NCBI RefSeq assembly: GCF_002847285.1
Contig: NZ_CP025407.1
Location: 1,178,001 to 1,242,000 of the forward strand
From: Streptomyces sp. CMB-StM0423
GTDB taxonomy: Bacteria; Actinomycetota; Actinomycetes; Streptomycetales; Streptomycetaceae
Length of the DNA stretch: 64,000 nucleotides
Direction of reading: 5' to 3'
The position numbers and the translations under genes were made by a program. Shown here in pieces: positions 17,527 through 27,066 of the stretch. The stretch's first letter is position 1. Each line of letters starts with the position of its first letter. The notes below the pieces were generated by a model. It had not been told where the DNA came from, searched no databases, and saw only the letters and a program-made list of their open reading frames with translations.

Positions 17527-17600
17527 GAGCCCAGCCTGCGCCCCGCGGCCGGGATCGCGCCCGGCGGCAGGGCCCGTTCGGGCGAACGCCGCCCGCCGGC

Positions 17601-20579
17601 TCAGGCGAGCCCGGGGGCGTCGAGGGTGAGGGTGCCGGCGTCCGCGTCGAGGACGGCGGGGATGCCGAGGGGGACGGTGAGGGCGGGGACGCCGTGGCCG
17701 AAGTCCAGGCCCTCCAGCACCGGCACGCCGAGGTCGCCGAGCCGGTTGGCGAGCACGGCGCGGACGGCCTCGTACGGGCCGGAGTCCTCCCAGGTGCCGC
17801 AGACGACGCCGGCGACGCCGGTCAGCCAGCCGCTGCGGCGGAGCTGGGTGAGGATGCGGTCGAGCCGGTAGTCCTCCTCCTCGACGTCCTCGATGAGCAG
17901 GATGCCGCCGGCGGCACCGGCGCGGGCACCCGGGGTGCCGAGGCCGGCGGCCAGCAGGCTGACGCAGCCGCCGAGCGTGACGCCGCGGGCCCGGCCCGGG
18001 ACGAGGGCGCGGGCGCCGGGGCTGGTCAGGCGCTGCACGGCGGCCGGCTCGAAGAGGGTGCGGCGCAGGTGCTCGCGGGTGGTGTCATCCGCGACGAACG
18101 GCGCCCAGGCGGGCATCGGCCCGTGCAGGGTGGCCACGCCGAGGTGGGTGGCGATGGCCTCGTGCAGGGCGGTGGCGTCGCTGAAGCCGACGTAGACCTT
18201 CGGATCCGCGGCGCGCAGCGCGGCCCAGTCGACGTGGTCGAGCATGCGGTGGGCGCCGTAGCCGCCCCTGCCGGAGAAGACCGCGGCGACCTCCGGGTCG
18301 AGCCAGGCGCGCTCGAAGTCGCGGGCGCGGGCGGCGTCGTCGGCGGACAGGTAGGGCAGCGCGTCGTGCTCGCCGTACGCGGTGGGGTGGACGACGACGT
18401 CCAGGCCCCAGCCGCGCAGCACCTCGACGCCGGCGTCCAGTTCCTTGCGCGGGAACCCGCCGCTGGGGGCGACGACCGCGACGCGGTCGCCGGGGCGCAG
18501 CCGGCGGGGGCGGACGAGCGCGGCGGCGGACCCGGTGCCCGGGGCGGCCGGGCGGGCGGCCGCGGCGGCGGGGGGCACGGGTGCGCCCAGGTCCACGGCG
18601 GGCACGTCCGGCGCCGCGAAGCCGAACGTCTGCGCGTACAGCGACAGCTCGGCCTCCAGCGCCCGGATCAGGGTGTCGGCGCGGCGGAAGCCGTGGCCCT
18701 CGCCCTCGAAGGTGACGTACGCGTGCGGCACGCCCCGGCCGGCGAGCGCGGTCAGGAACCGCTCGGACTGCACCGGCGGGCAGATCACGTCGTCCAGCCC
18801 CTGGAGCAGCAGGAACGGCACGGTGATCCGGTCGGCGTGGTGGACCGGGGAGCGGTCGCGGTACCGCTCGGGCACCTCGGCGAGCGGGCCGACCAGCGAC
18901 TCCAGATAGCGCGACTCGAAGTCGTGGGTCTCGTCGGTGGCCCAGCCGGCGAGATCGAGGATGGGGTAGACGATCGTGCCGCACGCGTACAGCCCCTCGG
19001 CCAGCGGCGAGGTGAGGGACGCGGCGGTCGTCCAGCCGCCCGCGCTGCCGCCGCGGATCGCCAGCCGGGCCGGGTCGGCGGTGCCCTCGTCGGCCAGCGC
19101 GCGGGCGACGGCGGCGCAGTCCTCGACGTCCACGACGCCCCACTGCTCGCGCAGCCGCTCGCGGTAGGCGCGGCCGTAGCCGGTGGAGCCGCCGTAGTTG
19201 ACCTCGGCGACGCCGATGCCGCGCGAGGTGAAGTAGGCGATCTCCAGGTCGAGCACCAGCGGTACGTGCCCGGTGGGGCCGCCGTGCGCCCAGATCACGT
19301 ACGGCGGCAGCTCGTCCTCGGGGCCGGTCAGCTCCGGGTGCTGCGGCGGGTAGACGTGGGCGTGCACCTCGCGGGCCCCGGGGCCCGCGAAGGTGCGGGA
19401 CACCGGCCGCGGCAGATAGGCCGGGTCGACGGCGTCGCGGTGGGCGTTGCCCGCGACGCGGGCGTAGCCGGTGGCGGTGTCCAGCTCCACGACCTCGTAC
19501 CCGGTGACGGGGCTCGCGGCCGTGCCGAAGATCCGCTCGCCGGCGACGGCGAGGGCCGCGGCCCAGTTCGACCAGGGGCCCGGCACGTCGGCCAGCTCGC
19601 CGGTGGCGGGGTCGAGGACGCCGAGGCGGGTGCCGCCGGTGCCGTGCAGGGTGGCGACGAGGCCGCTGCCGAGGACGGCGAACCAGCGCAGCCCGACCTT
19701 CCACAGCGCGTCGGCGAACTCCTCGGGCAGCGGGCAGAGTTCAGTGGTCACGGCGGTGGCGGGGTCGACCCGGTGCAGGTTCCACCAGCCGCTGCGGTCG
19801 GTGGCGGCCACCAGCGTGCCGTCCGGCAGCCACTCGGCCTGCGCGACGGACTCCGCCTCGGAGCCGGTCTGGGCGCCGAGGACGGTGGTGACCCCGGCAA
19901 GCCGGCCGTCGCCGGTGACGTCGGCGACGCGCAGCTCCGTGCCGTCCCAGGGCATCTGCGGGTGGTCCCAGGCGATCCAGGCGGCCTGCCGGCCGTCCGG
20001 GGAGAGGCGGGGGCCGGTGACGAAGCGGTGCCGGTCGTCGGTCAGCTCGCGCACGGCGGCGCGGTCCCTCGCCGCCGAACCGTCCAGCGGCACGGCGGCG
20101 AGCACGCGGCGTACGTCGGTGGGGGCCTGCCCGGTGAACTCCTCCAGCACGCACCAGACCTCGCCCCGCTGCGGCAGCACGACGGCGTCGCACCAGCGCA
20201 GCCCGCCGCCGACGGCGGAGACGGGGGTGAGCGGGCGCGGCTCGCCGCCGCCGTCCGGCTCGTACGCGTACAGCCGCTGGTCGGGGAAGTGGGTGAAGAC
20301 GATCAGCGGGCCGCCGGTGGCGCGCGGGGCACCGGCCCAGGGCCGGCCGCCGTACTCGATGACCCTGTTGCGCACGTTCCACGGCGGGGGCAGCACCGAC
20401 TCCTCGGTGCCGTCCGGGCGCAGCCGCACCAGCGCCCGGCGCCCGCCCTCGCGCGGCCGCGGTGCGGTCCACCACACCTCGTCGCCGACGGTGTCCAGAT
20501 ACTCCGGGCGGCCGTCGTGGGTCGCGGCGAGGGCGGCGGTCAGGGGGGAGGGCCAGGAGCCGTACGGGGCGGTGGTCAC
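17601..20579 (-). CDS. Fused S9 prolyl-oligopeptidase-family peptidase and S66 LD-carboxypeptidase
   Basis: A 992-residue two-enzyme fusion. Residues about 1-400 form a beta-propeller. Residues about 400-660 form the alpha/beta hydrolase of S9 peptidases, with nucleophile RGGSAGG, then LQGLDD for the Asp and EGEGHGFR for the His. A 35-residue Ala/Pro linker leads to an S66 domain (about residues 695-992): VAVVAPSGGFP, the nucleophile in VGFSDATALHEA, LLIEDVEEEDYRLDR for the Glu and DFGHGVPALT for the His. S66 enzymes cut the L-D bond of murein tetrapeptides or MccF-type adducts. No signal peptide is seen, so it is cytoplasmic. It is the third gene of the peptidase operon. Confidence 0.9.
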   Translation of the reverse strand: MTTAPYGSWPSPLTAALAATHDGRPEYLDTVGDEVWWTAPRPREGGRRALVRLRPDGTEESVLPPPWNVRNRVIEYGGRPWAGAPRATGGPLIVFTHFPDQRLYAYEPDGGGEPRPLTPVSAVGGGLRWCDAVVLPQRGEVWCVLEEFTGQAPTDVRRVLAAVPLDGSAARDRAAVRELTDDRHRFVTGPRLSPDGRQAAWIAWDHPQMPWDGTELRVADVTGDGRLAGVTTVLGAQTGSEAESVAQAEWLPDGTLVAATDRSGWWNLHRVDPATAVTTELCPLPEEFADALWKVGLRWFAVLGSGLVATLHGTGGTRLGVLDPATGELADVPGPWSNWAAALAVAGERIFGTAASPVTGYEVVELDTATGYARVAGNAHRDAVDPAYLPRPVSRTFAGPGAREVHAHVYPPQHPELTGPEDELPPYVIWAHGGPTGHVPLVLDLEIAYFTSRGIGVAEVNYGGSTGYGRAYRERLREQWGVVDVEDCAAVARALADEGTADPARLAIRGGSAGGWTTAASLTSPLAEGLYACGTIVYPILDLAGWATDETHDFESRYLESLVGPLAEVPERYRDRSPVHHADRITVPFLLLQGLDDVICPPVQSERFLTALAGRGVPHAYVTFEGEGHGFRRADTLIRALEAELSLYAQTFGFAAPDVPAVDLGAPVPPAAAAARPAAPGTGSAAALVRPRRLRPGDRVAVVAPSGGFPRKELDAGVEVLRGWGLDVVVHPTAYGEHDALPYLSADDAARARDFERAWLDPEVAAVFSGRGGYGAHRMLDHVDWAALRAADPKVYVGFSDATALHEAIATHLGVATLHGPMPAWAPFVADDTTREHLRRTLFEPAAVQRLTSPGARALVPGRARGVTLGGCVSLLAAGLGTPGARAGAAGGILLIEDVEEEDYRLDRILTQLRRSGWLTGVAGVVCGTWEDSGPYEAVRAVLANRLGDLGVPVLEGLDFGHGVPALTVPLGIPAVLDADAGTLTLDAPGLA

Positions 20580-20686
20580 GGGCGGCGTCGTCTCTTTCCG
20601 CTGGTGGTCGAGGCGCCGGCCGCTCTGCCGGCGCGCTCGCTGGTCATTGGCCGCTTCCCGCGCGGCTGCCCGGGGGCGGTGTGCCG

Positions 20687-22054
20687 TCAGGCCGATCTGA
20701 GGAAGTCGTCCAGCACCCGCACGCCGAAGTGCAGCGCGTCCACCGGCACCCGCTCGTCCACGCCGTGGAACAGCTCCTGGTAGTCGAACCCGGCGGGGAG
20801 CTTCAGCGGCGAGAACCCGTAGCCGGTGATGCCCAGGCGGGAGAACTGCTTGGCGTCGGTGCCGCCCGACATGCAGTACGGCACGACGTGCGCGCCGGGG
20901 TCGAAGCGCTCCAGGGAGGCGCGCATCGCGGCGTAGAGGGGCGCGTCGACGGGGGCGGTGAGCGGCACCTCGCGGTGGCTGAACTCCCAGTCCACATACG
21001 GTCCGGTCAGCTCGTCGAGCGTGCGCGCGAACTCCTCCTCGCCGCCGGCCACCATCCGGCCGTCGATCTGGGCGGTGGCGCTGCCGGGGATGACGTTCAC
21101 CTTGTAGCCGGCTTCGAGGACCGTGGGGTTGGAGCTGTTGCGCACGGTGGGCGCGACGAGGGCGGCGGCCGGGCCGAGCTTGGCCAGCAGCGCGTCCACG
21201 TCGAAGGCGGGGTCGTCCAGTTCCCCGGGGGCGACCTCGACGCCGTAGGCGGCGGCCGTCTCGACGAGCGCCGCGCGGACGGTGGGGGTGAGGCGCACGG
21301 GCCAGCGGTGCTCGCCGATGCGGCCGACGGCGGCGGCCAGCCGGGAGACGGCGTTGTCCGCGTTGACCTTCGAGCCGTGGCCCGCGCGGCCGCGGGCGGT
21401 GAGCCGCAGCCAGGCCGTGCCGCGCTCGCCGGCGGCGACGGGGTAGAGGCGCAGGCCGTCGCCGGCGTGGAAGGTGAAGGCGCCGGACTCGCTGATGCCC
21501 TGGGTGCAGCCGTCGAAGAGCGCGGCGTGCTCCTCGGCGAGATAGCCGGAGCCGTACTCGGCGCTGGCCTCCTCGTCGGCGGTGAAGGCGAGCACGATGT
21601 CGCGGCGGGGGCGGACGCCGGCGCGGGCCCAGGCCCGTACGACCGCGAGGACCATCGCGTCCATGTTCTTCATGTCGATGGCGCCGCGGCCCCAGACCAC
21701 ACCGTCGCGGATCTCGCCGGAGAAGGGGTGGACGCTCCAGTCGGCGGGCTCGGCGGGCACCACGTCGAGGTGGCCGTGGACGAGCAGCGCGTCGGCGCCG
21801 GGGTCGGTGCCCTCGATGCGGGCCACGACGTTCGTCCGGTCGGGGGCCTTCTCCAGCAGGGTGGGCTCGATGCCGGCGCCGGCGAGGCGCTCCGCGACGT
21901 ACTCCGCGGCCTGGCGCTCCACGCCGTCGCCGCCGCCGTGGTTCGTGGTGTCGATGCGGATCAGGTCGGAGGTGAAGCCCACCACCTCGTCCAGCGCCGC
22001 GTCGTCCGGGCCCGGGTGCGGGGCGGCCGGGGCGTGCGGGGTCGCGTCAGCCAT
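20687..22054 (-). CDS. M20/M25/M40-family metallopeptidase
   Basis: A 455-residue di-zinc hydrolase. LLVHGHLDVVP holds the first metal His and Asp, RGAIDMKN the bridging Asp, FTADEEAS the catalytic and metal Glu, and YCMSGGTDAK plus ELFHGVDERV the last ligands. The family cleaves dipeptides, N-acyl amino acids or the C-terminal residue of short peptides. The ATG at 22054 lies inside the 3' end of the D-aminopeptidase gene (ATGGCTGA overlap) with GGAGGAG upstream, proving tight coupling. This supports a joint role in breaking down short peptides. Confidence 0.92.
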   Translation of the reverse strand: MADATPHAPAAPHPGPDDAALDEVVGFTSDLIRIDTTNHGGGDGVERQAAEYVAERLAGAGIEPTLLEKAPDRTNVVARIEGTDPGADALLVHGHLDVVPAEPADWSVHPFSGEIRDGVVWGRGAIDMKNMDAMVLAVVRAWARAGVRPRRDIVLAFTADEEASAEYGSGYLAEEHAALFDGCTQGISESGAFTFHAGDGLRLYPVAAGERGTAWLRLTARGRAGHGSKVNADNAVSRLAAAVGRIGEHRWPVRLTPTVRAALVETAAAYGVEVAPGELDDPAFDVDALLAKLGPAAALVAPTVRNSSNPTVLEAGYKVNVIPGSATAQIDGRMVAGGEEEFARTLDELTGPYVDWEFSHREVPLTAPVDAPLYAAMRASLERFDPGAHVVPYCMSGGTDAKQFSRLGITGYGFSPLKLPAGFDYQELFHGVDERVPVDALHFGVRVLDDFLRSA

Positions 22055-22880
22055 ACTGCTCCTCCACCGCGGCCGAGACGAGCGTGGTGACCGCCTTGAA
22101 GCAGCGGATGCCCTCGTACATGGTCTCCGTCGTGTACGCCACGCGCCGCTCGCCGGTCGGCGCCACGCCCGGCACCACCGTGGCCGCGCCGGCCAGATGT
22201 TCCGCGTCGAACTCCAGCTCCACCGTGAACGGGCCGCCGCGCACCGGCTCGGCACGCACCGCGAGCGCCGCGCCCTCGGTGGCCGCGGCCCGGATGTCCG
22301 CCGCGGTACGCGCCGGGGTGCGGCACACCGCGGCGTACCGCGAGACGTAGTCCTTGACGGCGACGCCGGGGGCCGCGGGCGCGTACCCCTTGGCGTCCTC
22401 GATGGTCTTGTCGTCGCCGGTGACGAGCACGACGGGGACGCCGAACTCGGCGACCACGTGCGCGTTCAGCAGGCCCTCGCTGGCCCGCACGCCGTTGAGC
22501 CAGACGCCCGTGATGGAGTTGGCCAGGTAGGTGTGCGCGAGGACCCCTTCGGCGCCCGCGCCCGTGTGATAGCCGACGAAGGCGATGCCGTCGACGTCGC
22601 CGTGCTGGACGCCCTCGACCATGGACAGCGACTTGTGCCGCCCGGTGAGCATCTGGGCGCGGTCGTCGATCCGTTCCAGCAGCAGATTGCGCATCGTCCA
22701 ATGCGCCTCGTTGACCAGCACCTCGTCGGCGCCGCCGGCGAAGAAGCCCTCGATGGCGGCGTTGACGTCGGATGTGAACATGGGCCGGCAGCGCTCCCAC
22801 TGCGGGCCGCCGGGAAGCACGTCGGCGGGCCACGTGACGCCGGTGGCCCCCTCCATGTCGGCGCTGATCAAGACCTTCAT
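22047..22880 (-). CDS. M55-family D-aminopeptidase (DppA-like)
   Basis: A 277-residue zinc D-aminopeptidase. The opening SADMEG supplies Asp8 and Glu10. NEAHW has His60 at the position known in Bacillus subtilis DppA; GYHTGAG, AHTYLAN and ASEGLLNA carry the remaining ligands and catalytic residues. DppA removes D-Ala from the N-terminus of D-Ala-D-Ala-type peptides. It is first gene of an operon with M20 and S9-S66 enzymes, and a DasR-like operator lies 55-70 bp upstream. I infer a role in scavenging D-amino-acid or murein-derived peptides. Confidence 0.92.
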   Translation of the reverse strand: MKVLISADMEGATGVTWPADVLPGGPQWERCRPMFTSDVNAAIEGFFAGGADEVLVNEAHWTMRNLLLERIDDRAQMLTGRHKSLSMVEGVQHGDVDGIAFVGYHTGAGAEGVLAHTYLANSITGVWLNGVRASEGLLNAHVVAEFGVPVVLVTGDDKTIEDAKGYAPAAPGVAVKDYVSRYAAVCRTPARTAADIRAAATEGAALAVRAEPVRGGPFTVELEFDAEHLAGAATVVPGVAPTGERRVAYTTETMYEGIRCFKAVTTLVSAAVEEQYG

Positions 22881-22934
22881 GCCGAGCCACGGTACGCGGT
22901 CGGACGAAGCGGTGAAACCCCTGTGGATACGTAC

Positions 22935-22950
22935 AGAGGTCTAGACCACC
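22935..22950. promoter_or_regulatory. DasR-responsive-element-like operator
   Basis: AGAGGTCTAGACCACC matches the 16-bp dre consensus of the GntR regulator DasR at 14 positions, by my recollection of that consensus (A-C/G-TGGTCTAGACCA-C/G-T). The core GGTCTAGACC is a perfect palindrome. It lies upstream of the D-aminopeptidase operon. Confidence 0.65.
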
Positions 22951-23095
22951 TCAACTCCCCCGGAACGCCTCGCGACCAGCCACTTCGACAACCGCCCCGG
23001 CCCTCCGCCAGCCGGAGGAAGCACCCCCACGGCGACCCGCGCCGAAACCGGCGAACGCCTCCGGACCCGAGCCCTCCGCCCGGCCGGAGCGGCGG

Positions 23096-25591
23096 CTAGT
23101 CGCCGTGGCCGAGCTGGAGGTCCCGTTCCGTGCGGCCGCCGCCCTCCACGCGCAGCACCGTGGCCACCGGCGGGTACCCCGCGGCGATGACGGTGTACTC
23201 GCCCGCCGACAGGTCGACGAAGCGGAACGCGCCGTCCGGGCCCGTGGTGCCGGTGTCGACGACGTTGCCCGCCGCGTCCAGGAGCGTGACCCTGGCGTCC
23301 TCCACCGGCCGGCCGCCGTACGCGCGTACGGTGCCGCGCAGCACCGCACCGCCGGCCAGCTCGACGTCCTGCCGGGTCTCCCGCGCCGCCTGCACCGAGA
23401 CCGGCAGCGCCGCGGGCCGGAAGCCCGGCGCGGTGGCCGCCAGGGTGTACTCGCCGGCGACCAGTTCGCCGATCGCGTACGAGCCGTCGTGGCTGCTGCG
23501 CGCCGAGGCGACGACCTCCCCGCGCGCGTCGGTGAGCGTCACGACGACGTTCCCCAGCGGCGTGCCGTCGGCCGCCGCGACGGTGCCGCAGATGCGGCCC
23601 GCGCCGCCCAGCACGAGGTCCAGTTCGACCGGCCGGTCCCCGACGGTGACCGTGACGGCCTGCGGCTGGTGCCCGCCGGCCGCGGCCACCAGGACGTACG
23701 AGCCGGCGCCCGGGGTGGGCAGCACGTACCGGCCGTCGTCGCGGCTGGCGTCGCGGCCCACCTGGCGGCCGGCACCGTCGATGAGCGTGAGCGCCGCGCG
23801 CGGCACGGTGGTGCCGTCCTGGTGCTGCACGCTGCCGCACACCGGCACGCCTGCGCCCGCCGGGACTGTGCCGCGGGCCGCGGGCACGGTGGTGTCGACC
23901 GCCGGGTACTCGTCCGTGGCGGGGCCGGGCCCCGAGTGGTTCTGGGACACCAGTGGTCTCTCCTTCAGCAGGAACGCGAACACCACGCCGAGGACGAGCA
24001 CGGGCACCAGGTACAGGAAGATGCCCGGCATCGCCTCGGCGTAGGCGCGGATGTAGCCGTCGCGCAGCTCGGCGTCGAGCGCGTGGACGGCCTCTGGGGT
24101 GATCGACTCCGCGTCCGGCAGCGTGGCGCCGGGGGGCGGCGGGGGCAGGGTGCCGGCCAGTTCGTCGGCGAGGCGGTCGAAGAAGAGGGTGCCGAAGACG
24201 GCCGTGCCGACCGAGCCGCCGATCTGCCGGAAGTAGTTGTGCGCGCTGGTCGCGACGCCCAGGTCGGCGGGGCGCACCGCGTTCTGCACGGCGAGGATGA
24301 GCACGGGCAGGACGAGCCCGAGTCCGATGCCGAGGACGGCCATCCAGATGCTGTACGAGAGCTGCGAGGTGTCCTCGTCCAGCCGGGAGAGCAGCCACAT
24401 GCCGACGGCGGCGACGGCGCAGCCGGCCACCGGGTAGGGGCGGTAGCGGCCGGTGCGGGTGATGAGCTGGCCGGAGGTGATGGAGGCGGCGACGGTGCCG
24501 ATCATCATCGGCAGCATGAGCAGTCCCGACTCGGTGGCGCTGGCGCCGTCGACCATCTGCAGGAAGGTCGGCAGATAGCTGGCGGCGCCGAACATCGCCA
24601 CCCCCGTCACCACCCCGACCAGGGAGGTGACGTTGAAGATGCTGTCGCGGAAGAGCCGCAGCGGCATGACGGGTTCGACGGCGAAGTGCTCGACGACGAG
24701 CAGCAGGACGGTGGCGGCGATGGCGCCCGCGCCGAGGCCGAGGATGACGTCGGAGGTCCACTCGTACTCCAGGCCGCCCCAACTGGTCAGCAGCACCAGG
24801 CAGGTGGAGGCCCCGGCGAGGAACAGCCCGCCGAGGACGTCGAGCCGGGGCCGGGCCGTCGGCTTGGGCAGCTTCAGCACCAGCCCGGTCACCAGCAGGG
24901 TGACCAGGCCGAAGGGCACGTTGAAGTAGAAGCACCAGCGCCAGGACAGCTCGTCGGTGAAGAACCCGCCGAGCAGCGGTCCCGCGACCGAGGCGAGCCC
25001 GAAGGCGGCACCGATCAGACCCATGTACCGGCCGCGTTCGCGGGACGGGACGATGTCCGCGATGATCGCCTGCACGCCGATCATGAGGCCGCCCGCGCCC
25101 AGTCCCTGGACGGCGCGGAACGCGATGAGCTGGTCCATGCTGCCGGAGGCACCGGCGAGCCCGGAGCCGATGACGAACACCACGATCGCGAACTGGAAGA
25201 CGCCCTTGCGGCCGAAGAGGTCGCCGAGCTTGCCGTAGATCGGCAGGCTGATGGTGGACGTGAGCAGGTAGGCGGTGATCGCCCAGGACATCCGGTCCAG
25301 GCCGTGGAGTTCGCCGACGATCTTCGGCAGCGCGGTGGCGACGATCATCTGCTCCAGCGCGGCGAGGAGCAGCGCGAGCATCAGGGCCGGGAACACCAGC
25401 CGGACGCGCCGGGGGCTCAGCTCCCCGCCGTCGCCGGGGCCGGCCGCCGCGCCGCGCCCGGCCGGCGGTCCGCCCTTCCCGGTACGTCCGGGCCGTTGCG
25501 CCGGCTCCGCCGGTACCGCCGCCGGGCCGGCCGCGGGCACGGTGACCGGCTCGTCGTTCACCAGGGTCGTCCCCACGTACCAGCTCCCCAT
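23096..25591 (-). CDS. DHA2-type MFS exporter with C-terminal carboxypeptidase-regulatory-like repeats
   Basis: An 831-residue protein. After a polar N-terminus, residues about 55-545 form a 14-helix drug:H+ antiporter of the DHA2 family ([14 protein letters not shown] is motif [15 protein letters not shown] the DHA motif). After the last helix ([15 protein letters not shown]) comes a 270-residue soluble part with three CarboxypepD_reg/Cna-B-like beta-sandwich repeats, each with a GTVxxxDGTPL-type start and an SYxIGEL or [15 protein letters not shown] strand. Their position implies that the repeats face one side of the membrane. The start is uncertain: GTG 25621, ATG 25612 or ATG 25591. It is followed downstream, on the same strand, by the D-aminopeptidase operon. 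Confidence 0.88.
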   Translation of the reverse strand: MGSWYVGTTLVNDEPVTVPAAGPAAVPAEPAQRPGRTGKGGPPAGRGAAAGPGDGGELSPRRVRLVFPALMLALLLAALEQMIVATALPKIVGELHGLDRMSWAITAYLLTSTISLPIYGKLGDLFGRKGVFQFAIVVFVIGSGLAGASGSMDQLIAFRAVQGLGAGGLMIGVQAIIADIVPSRERGRYMGLIGAAFGLASVAGPLLGGFFTDELSWRWCFYFNVPFGLVTLLVTGLVLKLPKPTARPRLDVLGGLFLAGASTCLVLLTSWGGLEYEWTSDVILGLGAGAIAATVLLLVVEHFAVEPVMPLRLFRDSIFNVTSLVGVVTGVAMFGAASYLPTFLQMVDGASATESGLLMLPMMIGTVAASITSGQLITRTGRYRPYPVAGCAVAAVGMWLLSRLDEDTSQLSYSIWMAVLGIGLGLVLPVLILAVQNAVRPADLGVATSAHNYFRQIGGSVGTAVFGTLFFDRLADELAGTLPPPPPGATLPDAESITPEAVHALDAELRDGYIRAYAEAMPGIFLYLVPVLVLGVVFAFLLKERPLVSQNHSGPGPATDEYPAVDTTVPAARGTVPAGAGVPVCGSVQHQDGTTVPRAALTLIDGAGRQVGRDASRDDGRYVLPTPGAGSYVLVAAAGGHQPQAVTVTVGDRPVELDLVLGGAGRICGTVAAADGTPLGNVVVTLTDARGEVVASARSSHDGSYAIGELVAGEYTLAATAPGFRPAALPVSVQAARETRQDVELAGGAVLRGTVRAYGGRPVEDARVTLLDAAGNVVDTGTTGPDGAFRFVDLSAGEYTVIAAGYPPVATVLRVEGGGRTERDLQLGHGD

Positions 25592-25844
25592 CGTCCGCCT
25601 GCGCCGGACCATTTTTCGCACCGCCCAAGATCCGGGGGCAAACGGGATTCACTCCCCCGTGCGGCGCCGCGGCACCGCGCCAACTCAGGTGCGCGGGGCG
25701 CCCATCAGCGGCTTTCGCGACGGGGCCGGGGAGCAGGGAGCGTACGGGTGCGCGGCAGGAATCCACTCGAACCGGCGAGCCGCGCGGCGCCGCCTCCGGC
25801 GCGGCGTTGACCGGGATCACCCGATCGGGGACTCGACGTGAAGG

Positions 25845-25856
25845 GAACATGTGTTC
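25845..25856. promoter_or_regulatory. LexA (SOS) box-like operator
   Basis: GAAC-ATGT-GTTC is a perfect match to the core of the actinobacterial LexA box (GAAC-N4-GTTC). It ends 32 bp before the ATG at 25889 and abuts a TATTCT (25857-25862) that could be the -10 element, so bound LexA would block transcription. Confidence 0.65.
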
Positions 25857-25888
25857 TATTCTCGGCAGCAGATCAACAGGAGGTGCCG

Positions 25889-26947
25889 ATGCGCTGGGAG
25901 AATCTGACCGACGAGGCCGCCGACGGCGGCGCGGCCGCGGGGGCCGCGCCGCCCGCCCTCTTCGGCACGGCGGCCGTCGTGACCCGCACGTTCGACACCC
26001 CGGAGTTCCGCGGCATCACGTTCCACGAGGTGCGGGCCCGCTCGATCGTGAACAGGGTGCCGGGAGCGTCGCGGATGGCCTTCGACTGGACCGTGAACCC
26101 GTACCGGGGCTGCAGCCACGCCTGCGTCTACTGCTTCGCCAGAAAGACCCACGACTATCTGGACCTCGACACCGGCCGCGGCTTCGACTCGCAGATCGTG
26201 GTGAAGATCAACGCCCCGGAACTGCTGCGCCGCGAGCTGGCGGGCCGCCGGTGGCGCGGCGAGCACATCGCCATGGGCACGAACGTCGACTGCTACCAGC
26301 GGGCCGAGGGGCGCTACCGGCTGATGCCCGGCATCCTCGCGGCGCTGCGGGACTTCGCCAACCCGTACTCGATCCTCACCAAGGGCACGCTCATCCTCCG
26401 CGACCTGCCGCTGCTCAAGCAGTCGGCCGAGGTCACGCAGGTCGGCGTCGCGGTCTCGGTGGGCTTTCTGGACGAGGAGCTGTGGCGGACCGTGGAGCCG
26501 GGCACGCCCGCGCCGCAGCGCCGGCTCGACGTGGTGCGCACGCTCGCGGAGCACGGCATCGGCTGCGGGGTGCTGATGGCGCCGGTGATCCCGTTCCTCA
26601 GCGACTCCCCCGGGCAACTGCGTGCCACGGTGCGGGCGGTGGCGGAGGCGGGCGCCACGTCGGTGACGCCGCTGGTGCTGCATCTGCGGCCGGGCGCGCG
26701 GGAGTGGTTCATGGCCTGGCTGGAGCGCCACCACCCGCACCTGGTCCGCCGCTACCGCACGATGTACGCGGGCGGGTCCTACGCACCGAAGTGGTATCAG
26801 CGCCAGATCACCCGCCAGGTCCACGAGTACGCGACGGAGCTGGGCATAGGCCCGTCGGCCCCCGGCATCGCGCGCCGCATCGAGCCCGAGGAGGGGCCGG
26901 GCGCGCCGCCGGACGGCCCGGAGAACACGCAGTTGACGCTGCTCTGA
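25889..26947 (+). CDS. Radical SAM protein of the Rv2578c / SplB-like family
   Basis: A 352-residue radical SAM enzyme. The [4Fe-4S] cluster motif is GCSHACVYCFARKTH. GTNVDCYQRAEGRYR and the SILTKGTL segment match the Rv2578c family, related to spore photoproduct lyase-like proteins. The reaction is not known. The ATG at 25889 is preceded by CAGGAGGT, a strong ribosome site. A LexA-type box just upstream suggests DNA-damage induction. As I recall, the Mycobacterium tuberculosis homologue Rv2578c was also listed among LexA-linked genes, which would support a repair role. Confidence 0.88.
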   Translation: MRWENLTDEAADGGAAAGAAPPALFGTAAVVTRTFDTPEFRGITFHEVRARSIVNRVPGASRMAFDWTVNPYRGCSHACVYCFARKTHDYLDLDTGRGFDSQIVVKINAPELLRRELAGRRWRGEHIAMGTNVDCYQRAEGRYRLMPGILAALRDFANPYSILTKGTLILRDLPLLKQSAEVTQVGVAVSVGFLDEELWRTVEPGTPAPQRRLDVVRTLAEHGIGCGVLMAPVIPFLSDSPGQLRATVRAVAEAGATSVTPLVLHLRPGAREWFMAWLERHHPHLVRRYRTMYAGGSYAPKWYQRQITRQVHEYATELGIGPSAPGIARRIEPEEGPGAPPDGPENTQLTLL

Positions 26948-27066
26948 CGCCGGTCCGCCGCGCTACGCCGCGAGCCCGGCCCGTACCGCCCCCGCGGCCC
27001 GCGGCGGCCCGCCGGAGGCGCGCGCCGGCCCGGTCGCGGGCCGCGCCATCCCTGGCGCGCGCCGCC

